Under the pieces are notes generated by a model, which had not been told where the DNA came from, made no database searches, and worked only from the letters and a program-made list of their open reading frames with translations. Made by a program: the position numbers and the translations under genes. This document shows, in pieces, positions 55,171 to 62,903 of a stretch of 64,000 nucleotides of DNA. The stretch lies in NCBI RefSeq assembly GCF_928392795.1, contig NZ_CAKMTJ010000003.1, forward strand, positions 62,001-126,000, read 5' to 3'. Every line of letters starts with the position of its first letter. Position 1 is the stretch's first letter. This DNA is from Rothia nasimurium (lineage in GTDB: Bacteria > Actinomycetota > Actinomycetes > Actinomycetales > Micrococcaceae).

Positions 55171-56553
55171 ATGGCACCGAAGTCCAAACTCGACAACGTT
55201 ATTTCACTGGCCAAGCGCCGCGGATTCGTCTTCCAGGCAGGTGAAATCTACGGAGGATCCCGCTCAGCATGGGACTACGGCCCGCTCGGTGCCGAACTCA
55301 AAGAAAACATCCGCCAGCAGTGGTGGCAGACCTTCGTACGCGGCCGCGAAGACATGGTCGGCCTCGACTCCTCCATCATCCTGCCCAAGGCAGTCTGGGA
55401 GGCCTCAGGCCACGTCGCAACCTTCACCGACCCCCTCGTTGAATGCCTCTCCTGCCACTCCCGCCACCGCCAGGACCACCTCATCGAGGCCTTCGAAGCG
55501 AAGAAGGGCCGCGCCCCCGAAAACGGCATGGACGACATCGTCTGCCCCAAGTGCGGCACCAAGGGCCAGTGGACCGAACCCCAAAACTTCTCCGGCCTCA
55601 TGAAAACCTACCTCGGCCCCGTCGACAACGAAGAGGGCCTGCACTACATGCGCCCCGAAACCGCCCAGGGCATCTTCGTCAACTTCAACAACGTCGTCAC
55701 CGCCGCCCGCAAGCGTCCGCCCTTCGGCATCGGCCAGATCGGCAAGGCCTTCCGCAACGAAATCACCCCCGGCAACTTCATCTTCCGAACCCGCGAGTTC
55801 GAACAGATGGAAATCGAATACTTCGTGCACCCCGACGACGCCCCCAAGTACTACGACCAGTGGATTGAAGACTGCTGGAACTGGTTCGTAGACCTCGGCA
55901 TCAACCCCGACAATATGCGCAAGTTTGACGTGCCCGAAGACGACCGTGCCCACTACTCCGCAGGTACCATGGACCTCGAATACCGCTTCGGCTTTACCGG
56001 CTCCGAATGGGGCGAACTCATGGGCGTCGCCAACCGCACCAACTACGACCTCGGCGTCCACAACGAACACTCCAACGCCAAGCTCGAATACTTCGACCAG
56101 GGCACCGGCGAACGCTACGTACCCTACGTCATCGAGCCCTCCTTCGGCCTAACCCGCTCCATGATGGCCTTCCTCGTCGACTCCTACGTCGAAGACGAAG
56201 CCCCCAACACCAAGGGCGGCGTCGACAAGCGCACCGTGCTCAAGCTCGACCCGCGCCTGGCCCCCGTCAAGGCAGCCGTCCTGCCCCTGTCCAAGAAGGA
56301 AGACCTCGTCCCCACCGCCAAGAACCTGGCCGACGAACTCCGCCGCAACTGGAACATCGACTACGACGACGCCGGCGCCATCGGCCGCCGCTACCGCCGC
56401 CAGGACGAAATCGGCACCCCCTTCTGCATCACCGTCGACTTCGACACCCTCGAAGACCAGGCCGTCACCATCCGCGAACGCGACACCATGACCCAGGAAC
56501 GCGTCTCCCTGGATCAGGTCACCGCCTACCTGGCAGCCAAGCTGACTAAGTAG
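55171..56553 (+). CDS. glyS: Glycyl-tRNA synthetase (dimeric, single-chain type)
   Basis: 460 residues. Class II synthetase charging tRNA-Gly. Motif 1 region [20 protein letters not shown], a zinc-ribbon-like insert with [12 protein letters not shown] and [10 protein letters not shown], motif 2 [19 protein letters not shown] and motif 3 [16 protein letters not shown], followed by the C-terminal anticodon-binding domain ([20 protein letters not shown]). An AGGAGAAACC site lies before ATG 55171. Monocistronic, ending at palindrome E. Confidence 0.96.
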   Translation: MAPKSKLDNVISLAKRRGFVFQAGEIYGGSRSAWDYGPLGAELKENIRQQWWQTFVRGREDMVGLDSSIILPKAVWEASGHVATFTDPLVECLSCHSRHRQDHLIEAFEAKKGRAPENGMDDIVCPKCGTKGQWTEPQNFSGLMKTYLGPVDNEEGLHYMRPETAQGIFVNFNNVVTAARKRPPFGIGQIGKAFRNEITPGNFIFRTREFEQMEIEYFVHPDDAPKYYDQWIEDCWNWFVDLGINPDNMRKFDVPEDDRAHYSAGTMDLEYRFGFTGSEWGELMGVANRTNYDLGVHNEHSNAKLEYFDQGTGERYVPYVIEPSFGLTRSMMAFLVDSYVEDEAPNTKGGVDKRTVLKLDPRLAPVKAAVLPLSKKEDLVPTAKNLADELRRNWNIDYDDAGAIGRRYRRQDEIGTPFCITVDFDTLEDQAVTIRERDTMTQERVSLDQVTAYLAAKLTK

Positions 56554-56569
56554 GTATCTATAGGTACAT

Positions 56570-56680
56570 AAAAGGACGGACGCGCGTTCGCCTGCTGACC
56601 CTCTTGGGGCTCGCGCTGGGGCGCTCACCCCAATTCACGCCAGCCCCGAGCCAGCAGGCTCTCCGCACGTCCGTCCTTTT
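56570..56680. repeat. Modular palindrome element E (terminator with core)
   Basis: Outer stem AAAAGGACGGACG / CGTCCGTCCTTTT (56570-56582 with 56668-56680, 13 pairs with poly-T flank) and inner stem GCCTGCTG / CAGCAGGC (56590-56597 with 56652-56659). The interior carries GACCCTCT, GGGGCTCGCGCTGGGGCG, AATTCACGCCAGCCCCGAG and CCAGCAG, the same ordered blocks as elements C and D. It starts 17 bases after the glyS stop and ends 25 bases from the convergent GNAT stop. Confidence 0.86.
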
Positions 56681-56704
56681 CTTATACCTCCAGCACCTTC
56701 GGCG

Positions 56705-57325
56705 CTAGATTTCTACCCTCTTCAAATCCAGGGTCAAGTGGCCCGATGCCGATCGGGCAGCCTCCCAGTCACTGCGCAACACCGACTTGATCACCGCATC
56801 GTGGTACTCGCCGTCAATCAGGAAAGCCTCGCGGCGGCGTCCTTCGGGCACAAACCCGCAGGAAGTGTAGACGTGCTTGGCCCGTTCGTTGAAGTCCAGC
56901 ACCTCAAGCTCAATCCGGTGCAGATCCAGCTTCTCAAAAGCGTAATCGACCATGAGCTTCGTCGCCTCAGTGCCGTAGCCCTTATTCTGGCCAGCCCGAC
57001 CAATTGCAATACGGTAGTTGACCGAGCCGTTATCGGGGTCGTACTCGTTGAAGGCAACCTCGCCCACGTACTTCTGCTGGTCCAGCGCATAAATCGCCAA
57101 GTCGAGGCGGTTCTTCTTCTCGTTGCGGCGGGAGTACCACTCACGGGTCTTAGTCTCGTTGAAGGGGTGGGTCTCTGTTGAGCGGGAGTGAACGGTGCCG
57201 GTCTTAATCAGCACGTCGGGTTCCTGCAGAATACCGATCATGGCGTCAATGGCATCGGCGTCGAAGGGGCGCAGCTCAATGCGGGAACCTACGAGGGTGG
57301 GCTTGTGGGCAAGGGGAGAAGTCAT
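56705..57325 (-). CDS. GNAT acetyltransferase, RimJ-like
   Basis: 206 residues. Opens with LVGSRIELRPFDADAIDAMI, as in RimJ/RimL-type N-acetyltransferases, then LAIYALDQQKYVGEVAFNEYD and NYRIAIGRAGQNKGYGTEAT, where the last five residues are the acetyl-CoA pyrophosphate-binding Q/RxxGxG loop. Ends RSDWEAA plus a short tail. Likely acetylates an alpha-amino or small-molecule amine; substrate unknown. A TAGCGT box 6 bases before ATG 57323-57325 suggests a leaderless transcript. Confidence 0.87.
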   Translation of the reverse strand: MTSPLAHKPTLVGSRIELRPFDADAIDAMIGILQEPDVLIKTGTVHSRSTETHPFNETKTREWYSRRNEKKNRLDLAIYALDQQKYVGEVAFNEYDPDNGSVNYRIAIGRAGQNKGYGTEATKLMVDYAFEKLDLHRIELEVLDFNERAKHVYTSCGFVPEGRRREAFLIDGEYHDAVIKSVLRSDWEAARSASGHLTLDLKRVEI

Positions 57326-57331
57326 AACACC

Positions 57332-57337
57332 ACGCTA
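57332..57337 (-). promoter_or_regulatory. -10 box of a leaderless promoter for the RimJ-like gene
   Basis: TAGCGT on the minus strand ends 6 bases before the ATG. Confidence 0.5.
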
Positions 57338-57524
57338 AACAATAGAGTCAAATAAACTTTAAGCCCTTAAAGTCTAGCCGGTAACAGGTCGGTGAAATCA
57401 AGGTGCCGCTCTGCCGGTTCACCACGCTCAGCGTTCAGATCTTCCCCGCAGCGGACGCCCGCAACTTAGGCAGGGGCGCTAAAGTAGATGGGTACACCCC
57501 ACCGGCTACCCGAAAGGCACCACC

Positions 57525-58499
57525 GTGAGCACCGCCGAGAATACCTACACCCTACGCCCCTGGCGAGAGGGCGACACCCTAGCCCTGCTCGAATACTGGC
57601 ACGATGCCGAAAACCGGCAGGTAGCCGCCTTCCGCTCGTCCTTCGGGCCCGGCTCCGATAGCCGCTTCTCCCGCACCCTAGTCGCCGAGCACCAGGGCGT
57701 GCCCGTGGCCGCAGGCACCGTCTACGAGACTGACCTGCACCCCAACCGCCTCTGGTCCTACATCGAAGTAGCCCCCGAACACCGCCGTGCAGGCCTCGGC
57801 AGCCTGCTCCTACAGGCCCTGAAGGACGCCGCCTCCTCAGCCCCCAGCGGCACCGTAGCTCTGCGCGCCAAGGTGGAACCGGCGTCCACCGGCCTCGACT
57901 TTGCCTCTGCTCGCGGCTTCGCGGTCGCCCAGCGCTCGCGCATGGTGCGTATCGAAGCCGGGGCGGTGCCGTCCGTGCCCTTGCGCCAGGACGAATCTGA
58001 ACGCATCACTCAGGCCATCGAGGACCTGGCCACCGGGTCTGTCGAACTTACCCAGCGCTTCTGGGACTTCTACCGGGCCGTGCACACCTGGGATGAACCC
58101 GCCGACCTCCCCATAGGCCGCATTAACCGTCTTTTCCTCTCCGACGAAGCTGAAGCCCTGGGTGCCGTCGTGCTGCGCGACGATGTGCTGCGCGCCCAGG
58201 CAAACGGGAAGAAGGGCGACATTATCGCCTTTGCTGTGAGCTACCGCCCCATCGAGGTAGACGCTGGCCAGATGCCGGTCTCTGAAGATGACGCCACCGA
58301 AATTACCATCGGCTACCGGGTGGGCCACCCCGGCGCCCGTGAAGCTATTATGCAGCTGCTCTCGGTGCTGACCGGCTCCTACGCTGTGCAGATCGAGGTC
58401 GATGACTCTATGGAGGATCTAGCCGTGCTGATTGACCAGTTGCTGAAGATGGGGGTCGCCACCGTGACCAGCGAGTCTCTGGTACTGGTTGACGGTTAA
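57525..58499 (+). CDS. Two-domain GNAT acetyltransferase
   Basis: 324 residues from GTG 57525 (GAAAGG upstream). The N-terminal GNAT has LVAEHQGVPVAAGTVYETD and VAPEHRRAGLGSLLLQALKD with a standard acetyl-CoA loop. The C-terminal half (from ~165) looks like a second, degenerate GNAT: DIIAFAVSYRPIEVDAGQ and TIGYRVGHPGAREAIMQLLS, without the glycine loop. The tandem layout recalls mycothiol synthase or related GNATs, but sequence signatures of MshD are not evident. It is followed 6 bases later by an alkyltransferase-like gene, so the two are probably cotranscribed. Confidence 0.82.
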   Translation: MSTAENTYTLRPWREGDTLALLEYWHDAENRQVAAFRSSFGPGSDSRFSRTLVAEHQGVPVAAGTVYETDLHPNRLWSYIEVAPEHRRAGLGSLLLQALKDAASSAPSGTVALRAKVEPASTGLDFASARGFAVAQRSRMVRIEAGAVPSVPLRQDESERITQAIEDLATGSVELTQRFWDFYRAVHTWDEPADLPIGRINRLFLSDEAEALGAVVLRDDVLRAQANGKKGDIIAFAVSYRPIEVDAGQMPVSEDDATEITIGYRVGHPGAREAIMQLLSVLTGSYAVQIEVDDSMEDLAVLIDQLLKMGVATVTSESLVLVDG

Positions 58500-58505
58500 A
58501 GGCCC

Positions 58506-58841
58506 GTGGACGATACGCGTGTAGAGAGAATCTTGCGCGTGGTTGAGTGCGTGCCTGCCGGGCAGGTTGCTACCTACGGGGACGTCGGCGCCGTAGCTGG
58601 TGAGTCTCCCCGGCTGGTAGGGCGCGTGTTGGCGACCTGGGGATCGAATGTTCCTTGGTGGCGGGTGTGCAATGCCCGCGGTGAGATACCGGGGCACCTA
58701 GAGCAGGCGTACTCCCATTGGCAGGACGAGGGCACCCCGCTACGAGTGGACGGCCGGGTCGCTCTGGGCGCTGCCCGTATGGACGCGGACGCCCTGGCTC
58801 GTCTCTCTGCCCCGCGGTTAGCTGAGCTGGGGGAGGGATAA
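58506..58841 (+). CDS. Alkyltransferase-like (ATL) DNA-binding protein
   Basis: 111 residues from GTG 58506. It has the MGMT C-terminal fold: VVECVPAGQVATYGDVGAVA, then SPRLVGRVLATWGSNVPWWR. Where repair methyltransferases have the acceptor cysteine in PCHR, this has PWWRV, so it should not accept alkyl groups. ATL proteins (PWHR) instead bind O6-alkylguanine and hand it to nucleotide excision repair. Here even the His is replaced by Trp, which is unusual for the group. Coupled to a GNAT gene by a 6-base gap. Confidence 0.87.
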   Translation: MDDTRVERILRVVECVPAGQVATYGDVGAVAGESPRLVGRVLATWGSNVPWWRVCNARGEIPGHLEQAYSHWQDEGTPLRVDGRVALGAARMDADALARLSAPRLAELGEG

Positions 58842-58848
58842 GCAGGAG

Positions 58849-59232
58849 CTAGACGCCGATGTCGCGGGCTTTGCGCCTCTGAGCTGAAGCCTCCCGGGCG
58901 CTACTGCTTGAACCGATGTACCCGATCAACGGCCAGATTGCAGCGTTCTGAGCTTGCATATCCCAAAAGATATTGAAAATTGCCCAGAGAACCCAGGTAA
59001 TAGTAAGCGCCCAGGCAAAGAGTCCCGGTCGCCATACCATCGTGCGGCTTCCCCTGGGGCGCAGGAACCACTGAGTGAGCACCGTACCAACAGCCACGAG
59101 GCCAATCGCCCACAAGGTGATAGCTAGTTCTCGGCTGAGGTACCAGGTGATACAACCGTGGAGACCCCACAGTCCCACCATGATGAGGGGTGCGTAGATG
59201 CTGTTACCAGGGGAGGGGCGTCGAGTCGTCAT
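58849..59232 (-). CDS. Hypothetical four-helix membrane protein
   Basis: 127 residues with four hydrophobic segments (~10-30, 35-52, 65-85, 95-110) and a basic C-terminus (EASAQRRKARDIGV). Starts MTTRRPSPGNSIYAPLIMVG. Its ATG at 59230-59232 lies inside the 3' end of the preceding HTH protein gene (29-base overlap), so it is probably translated by coupling. No family recognised. Confidence 0.68.
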   Translation of the reverse strand: MTTRRPSPGNSIYAPLIMVGLWGLHGCITWYLSRELAITLWAIGLVAVGTVLTQWFLRPRGSRTMVWRPGLFAWALTITWVLWAIFNIFWDMQAQNAAIWPLIGYIGSSSSAREASAQRRKARDIGV

Positions 59233-59743
59233 TGAAGATCACCAATCCTGTTACTTTGCGGGCTGAGTTGAAAGAGAGTTGGCCAACCGGCTCTCCACGT
59301 TCGTGGCGCAGCCGGTATGTGAGGGTAAAGCCGGATCCTGCCTGCTCCACTACCGTTTTCTTGACTTCGACAAAGGGGCCATTTGCCTCAAGCACCTGCT
59401 GCCAGGTTTTCAGAATCTTGCGTTTAGACAGTAACCGGGCGGTGGTGTAGGTCATGTGGCTGTGTACATGCTCAATGTCTTCATGGGCAAGTGCGGCAAA
59501 GAGGGCCTCGGTGACTTGTTCCAGTTCCACCTGAATCTGCGAGAGAGACCGGGCGTTGTAGACAGTTTCTGAAAAGCGCTGGGCAGCAGCCTGCTTAGTC
59601 ACTCCGATAGCCGAGCCGATGAGCTGCCAGGTGGCGCCGCCTGCGCGAGCGGCCTGCACGGCGTCCTCAAGCGCACGGGTTGCCAGGCTAACCTGCTCGT
59701 TAGCGGTGCGGACGGCGGTAATGCGCGGATCGTTGGACTGCAC
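59204..59743 (-). CDS. HTH protein with conserved C-terminal LPW signature, paralogue 1
   Basis: 179 residues from GTG 59741-59743, where AAAGGAGG is perfectly placed (a longer open frame upstream is rejected). Helix-turn-helix GGATWQLIGSAIGVTKQAAA is near 35-55, then a DUF3887-like alpha/beta region (ALFAALAHEDIEHVHSHMTY, LLSKRKILKTWQQVLEANGPF), and the end GEPVGQLSFNSARKVTGLVI then FNDDSTPLPW. The same domain order and ending occur in the gene at 62.0-62.6 kb. Likely a DNA-binding regulator with a ligand or peptide-sensing domain; function unknown. Confidence 0.72.
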   Translation of the reverse strand: MQSNDPRITAVRTANEQVSLATRALEDAVQAARAGGATWQLIGSAIGVTKQAAAQRFSETVYNARSLSQIQVELEQVTEALFAALAHEDIEHVHSHMTYTTARLLSKRKILKTWQQVLEANGPFVEVKKTVVEQAGSGFTLTYRLRHERGEPVGQLSFNSARKVTGLVIFNDDSTPLPW

Positions 59744-59775
59744 GGAGCCTCCTTTCTTAGACGCTTCCTTAGGTG

Positions 59776-59810
59776 CGTCAAGCAATCTTGACGTATCACA
59801 AGTATGTGAT
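59776..59810. promoter_or_regulatory. Two adjacent palindromes in the promoter of paralogue 1
   Basis: CGTCAAG-CAAT-CTTGACG (59776-59793, 7 perfect pairs) is followed at once by ATCACA-AGTA-TGTGAT (59795-59810, 6 perfect pairs). They lie 33-67 bases before the HTH gene start, a typical operator position. A third GTCAA/TTGAC pair lies near 59826-59841. Confidence 0.6.
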
Positions 59811-59843
59811 TGTTCTTGGGTGCCTGTCAAGAGGTTTTGACGA

Positions 59844-60173
59844 TTCACCGATTGGATTTGAAGTGTTGCCTATGCTGGGGGCGTGTATGTGGAAAATATT
59901 TACTTTAAAACTAACCCCCTGTTACTTTCTTGCTTTATCTGTCAAAAATGACATGACTAGGCATGTTGTTGATTGGCATGCCTAGTCGTGCTCTATTATT
60001 CACCTCAGGGTGAAATTTTGTCTTTTTTCTTAAAAAGTTCGCTTAGTAGTTGCTCAGCCTGCTGAAAGTATGTAAGGTTATTACCAGTTGCTCAGCCTAC
60101 TGATAGCACTCATCGGGAGAGCTCGGCTGGCGCAACACCTCGTACTGAGAGTCGCAAAGAAAGGCAATAGCTC
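59844..60173. promoter_or_regulatory. Intergenic region upstream of the PRC-barrel gene
   Basis: About 330 AT-richer bases. It holds a terminator-like hairpin GACTAGGCATG / CATGCCTAGTC (59955-59965 with 59977-59987) with no gene upstream on either strand that obviously needs it, and a direct repeat AGTTGCTCAGCCT(G/A)CTGA (60048-60064 and 60086-60102), 38 bases apart, near the expected PRC promoter. Confidence 0.5.
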
Positions 60174-60956
60174 ATGGCTACCAACGAAACCATCGAAACC
60201 CTGCGCAACAGCACCGTATTCGGCACCGACGGTGAAAAGATTGGCAAGGTAGGCGAGCTCTACCTCGACGCCCAGACCGGTGAACCCACCTTCGTTACCG
60301 TCAACACCGGTTTCTTCGGCACCAACGAATCCTTCATCCCCGTGGACAAGGCCCGCTACGCAGGCGAAGAAATCCACGTTCCCTACACCAAGGAATTCGT
60401 CAAGGACGCCCCCAACATCGCCGAAGACGGCGAACTTTCACCCGCTGAAGAGCAGCGCCTCTACGAGTACTACTCACTCACCGCAGGCACCGCAACCGCA
60501 GGTACCGCAACTGCCGGTGTAGCTAACACCGAGCGTCCTGCCGCCGATGCCCACGCAGCTCAGGCCACCGCAACTGCCGAGAACGGCGACGTCGTTGCCC
60601 ACGAAGAGCGCCTGAACGTTGGCACCGCCACCAGCGCAACCCAGACCGGCCAGGTCCGCCTGCGCAAGGTCGTCCGCACCGAAACCGAAACCGTCGAGGT
60701 GCCCGTCCGCAAGGAAGAAATCGTTGTTGAGCGCACCAACCTCAAGGACGGCGAAGTTGTAGAAAACTACGACTTCGACTCCGCCGAGGCACAGGCAGAC
60801 GTTACCGTCACCGCCCACGAAGAGCGCCCCGTTGTCTCCACCGAAACCGTAGCCACCGAGCGCGTCTCAGTTGGCAAGGAAGTACGCACCGACACCGAGC
60901 GCGTCTCAGCAGACGTCCGCAAGGAAGAAATCGTTGTAGAAGGCGACAACAAGTAA
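60174..60956 (+). CDS. PRC-barrel and DUF2382 domain protein, stress-related
   Basis: 260 residues. N-terminal PRC-barrel (~5-90): TLRNSTVFGTDGEKIGKVGE, then FFGTNESFIPVDKARYAGEE. A Thr/Ala-rich linker is followed by a C-terminal DUF2382 region with two repeats of the pattern VRKEEIVVE(R/G), e.g. VRLRKVVRTETETVEVPVRK and VSVGKEVRTDTERVSADVRK. Proteins of this architecture are found in radiation- or desiccation-resistant actinobacteria and deinococci, and are often stress-induced; the molecular role is unknown. GAAAGG is 11 bases before ATG 60174. A terminator follows (60998-61028). Confidence 0.88.
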   Translation: MATNETIETLRNSTVFGTDGEKIGKVGELYLDAQTGEPTFVTVNTGFFGTNESFIPVDKARYAGEEIHVPYTKEFVKDAPNIAEDGELSPAEEQRLYEYYSLTAGTATAGTATAGVANTERPAADAHAAQATATAENGDVVAHEERLNVGTATSATQTGQVRLRKVVRTETETVEVPVRKEEIVVERTNLKDGEVVENYDFDSAEAQADVTVTAHEERPVVSTETVATERVSVGKEVRTDTERVSADVRKEEIVVEGDNK

Positions 60957-60997
60957 GCCTCGCTCTAAGCCTCTAGCGCTGAACCACAGCCTCATGA

Positions 60998-61035
60998 AGG
61001 GCCCCGGGAATGAACCACCCGGGGCCCTCTGTTTA
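60998..61035 (+). terminator. Terminator after the PRC-barrel gene
   Basis: Stem AGGGCCCCGGG / CCCGGGGCCCT (60998-61008 with 61018-61028), 9-nt loop, then CTGTTT. Confidence 0.85.
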
Positions 61036-61058
61036 CCCTCACAACTCACGGAAGAACA

Positions 61059-61943
61059 ATGACTCATCTCGTAGATCCCCGCAGTAAATACCCCGTCATC
61101 GCACCACCCGAACAGACCCAGCCCGAACCTGGTCTTGACGCTGAAATGACCCCCAAAGCCGACCTCGGCATCGACAGCTACCGGGGGACAGGGCGCCTCA
61201 AGGGCCGCCGTGCCCTCATCACCGGCGGTGACTCGGGTCTGGGAGCTGCCGTCGCCATCGCCTACGCCCGCGAGGGTGCTGACGTTGCCATTGCCTACCT
61301 TCCCGAAGAAGAACCCGATGCGCGCACCATCATTGAACAAATCGAAAAAGCTGGAGTGCGAGCCCTGGCTCTACCCGGTGACCTACGGGAACTAGAGCAG
61401 TGCCAGCTGATTGTTGAAAAAACCGTTGAAGCCTTCGGCGGGCTCGATATTCTCGTCAATAACGCCAGCCGTCAGGTGTGGCACGAAAAGCTCGAAGACC
61501 TCTCAGACGAAGACTTCGATACCACCATGAAAGCTAACGTCTACTCGTCCTACCGGGTCACCAAGGCCGCGCTACCGCACCTTCAGGCAGGTTCCTCCAT
61601 CATCTTCACTTCCTCAATTCAGGCCTACGAGCCCAGCGAAACCCTGCTGGACTACGCCCTGACCAAGGCAGCCCAGAACAATTTCAGCAAGGGGCTAGCC
61701 CAGGCGCTAACGCCGCGCGGTATCCGCGTGAACTCGGTAGCACCCGGCCCCTTCTGGACTCCGTTGCAGCCCAGCTATGGTCAGCCGATGGAGAAGCTGA
61801 CTCAGTTCGGCCAGGATACCCCGCTGGGCCGTGCTGGTCAGCCGGCTGAAATTGCGGGTGCCTACGTATTCCTGGCCTCAGACGAAGCCAGCTATGTCTC
61901 AGGCGAGACCCTGGGCCTCACCGGCGGGCGTCCTACCCCGTAG
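61059..61943 (+). CDS. Short-chain dehydrogenase/reductase (general stress type)
   Basis: 294 residues. SDR with TGGDSGLGAAVAIAYAREGA (the TGxxxGxG cofactor loop), NNAS in ILVNNASRQVWHE, the catalytic Ser in IIFTSSIQAYEP and Tyr-x3-Lys in LLDYALTKAAQNN (~195-199). The end YVSGETLGLTGGRPTP is typical. An N-terminal extension (~45 residues, PRSKYPVIAPPEQTQPEP) marks the YhdF/YgfF-like subgroup, often stress-induced. NADP(H) preference is likely from the fold but not proven; substrate unknown. Probably its own promoter, downstream of the PRC terminator. Confidence 0.88.
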   Translation: MTHLVDPRSKYPVIAPPEQTQPEPGLDAEMTPKADLGIDSYRGTGRLKGRRALITGGDSGLGAAVAIAYAREGADVAIAYLPEEEPDARTIIEQIEKAGVRALALPGDLRELEQCQLIVEKTVEAFGGLDILVNNASRQVWHEKLEDLSDEDFDTTMKANVYSSYRVTKAALPHLQAGSSIIFTSSIQAYEPSETLLDYALTKAAQNNFSKGLAQALTPRGIRVNSVAPGPFWTPLQPSYGQPMEKLTQFGQDTPLGRAGQPAEIAGAYVFLASDEASYVSGETLGLTGGRPTP

Positions 61944-61965
61944 GTTGCAAAACAACAGTGCGAAA

Positions 61966-62016
61966 CCTGCCCCTGGCTCAGAGGTCTCTAAGGTCTCTGA
62001 ACCAGGGGCAGGCTTT
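61966..62016. terminator. Terminator between the SDR and HTH paralogue 2 genes
   Basis: Stem CCTGCCCCTGG / CCAGGGGCAGG (61966-61976 with 62002-62012), with AGAG/CTCT pairing inside, followed by CTTTT on the plus strand. Convergent genes on both sides. Confidence 0.85.
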
Positions 62017-62041
62017 TGGTGAAGGCTTATGCGGAGGGTTT

Positions 62042-62641
62042 CTACCAGGGCAATTCAGCTGAGTCATTCAAATAGATGAGGAAACCGATGACCTTCCTAC
62101 TGGAATTGAAAGCAATCTGACCGACGGGTTTACCGTCTGTATGCTCTAGTGTGAAGTCTGCGATTGCGAAGATTGAGCTGTTCGGGATTTTGACGGTTGC
62201 CGAGAAAACTTTGAATTCGTGAGGGCTCGGGGCGTGTAGGTTGATGGAACCAACGCGCTGGAACTCGCCGCAGCCGTTCAACACTTCTTGCCAAACCTCG
62301 GCAAGCTTTTTCTTACCGAGACCTCGTTTGGCGGTGAAAGAGAAGTAGCTGTGCACCTTCTCCCAGTCTTGTTCTGAAACGCGATAAAGAACAGATTTTG
62401 CGGTGTTATTGAGGTGGGCCTGGGTTGCTTCTGAGAATTGCATGGGCGCGATCTCCTGAACTATTTTTGAGTATTTCTGAGCTGCTGCCTGGCGGCTAAT
62501 CCCTAACACTGAGCCAATCTCACCCCAGGAGTAACCATCCTTTTTAGCGACGGCAACACAGTGGTTGAGATAGTGTTCAGAGTCCTGAGCGGCCTCCTGG
62601 GCTAGAGCTATGTTCTCGAGTTGGGTTGGCAGATTTTCCAT
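62042..62641 (-). CDS. HTH protein with conserved C-terminal LPW signature, paralogue 2
   Basis: 199 residues from ATG 62639-62641 with AGGAG correctly spaced (the open frame extends slightly further upstream). Same order as the gene at 59.2-59.7 kb: HTH KDGYSWGEIGSVLGISRQAA (~45-65) with QKY, central region (DWEKVHSYFSFTAKRGLGKK, VWQEVLNGCGEFQRVG) and a C-terminal beta segment ending GKPVGQIAFNSSRKVIGFLI then LNDSAELPW. The paralogues share the helix pattern, the RKV...G block and the terminal LPW, but little else. Function unknown; the pair may recognise different promoters. Confidence 0.72.
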   Translation of the reverse strand: MENLPTQLENIALAQEAAQDSEHYLNHCVAVAKKDGYSWGEIGSVLGISRQAAAQKYSKIVQEIAPMQFSEATQAHLNNTAKSVLYRVSEQDWEKVHSYFSFTAKRGLGKKKLAEVWQEVLNGCGEFQRVGSINLHAPSPHEFKVFSATVKIPNSSIFAIADFTLEHTDGKPVGQIAFNSSRKVIGFLIYLNDSAELPW

Positions 62642-62663
62642 GGAGTCTCCTAGATGTGAAGTC

Positions 62664-62735
62664 GTCAAGGTTTTATTTCGGTTCCACGTTTTAATGATAC
62701 TCAGATTTGTGTGGGTATGTAAAGGTTTTATTTCG
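62664..62735. promoter_or_regulatory. Direct repeats upstream of HTH paralogue 2
   Basis: AAGGTTTTATTTCG occurs twice (62667-62680 and 62722-62735), 55 bases from start to start, ahead of the gene. The first copy is preceded by GTC, giving GTCAAGGTTTT, which resembles GTCAAGAGGTTTT (near 59826) upstream of paralogue 1. Possible shared regulator sites. Confidence 0.5.
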
Positions 62736-62767
62736 TTAGCACATAATGGCGGCTAGATGGAAGCTGT

Positions 62768-62832
62768 GGACGACGGAGTACGCCCCGAACAACCTTCTAA
62801 CTCCAGCTTGGTGGGGGGCGCGTCCTTTTCCT
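62768..62832 (+). ncRNA. Orphan hairpin with U-tract (candidate small RNA terminator)
   Basis: GGACG (62768-62772) and CGCCCC (62781-62786) pair with GGGGCG-CGTCC (62815-62825), followed by TTTTCCTCCTT. No plus-strand gene precedes it, so it would terminate a small transcript starting near 62730-62760 or be a cryptic leader for dusB. A TAATGG / TAGATG -10-like sequence lies at about 62745-62758. Confidence 0.35.
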
Positions 62833-62903
62833 CCTTGCATCAAAGCTGGTACTGTGAGGTGCCCCGCTGACCGCGTCAGTTCAAGTGTGCGAAAATAGCT
62901 CAG

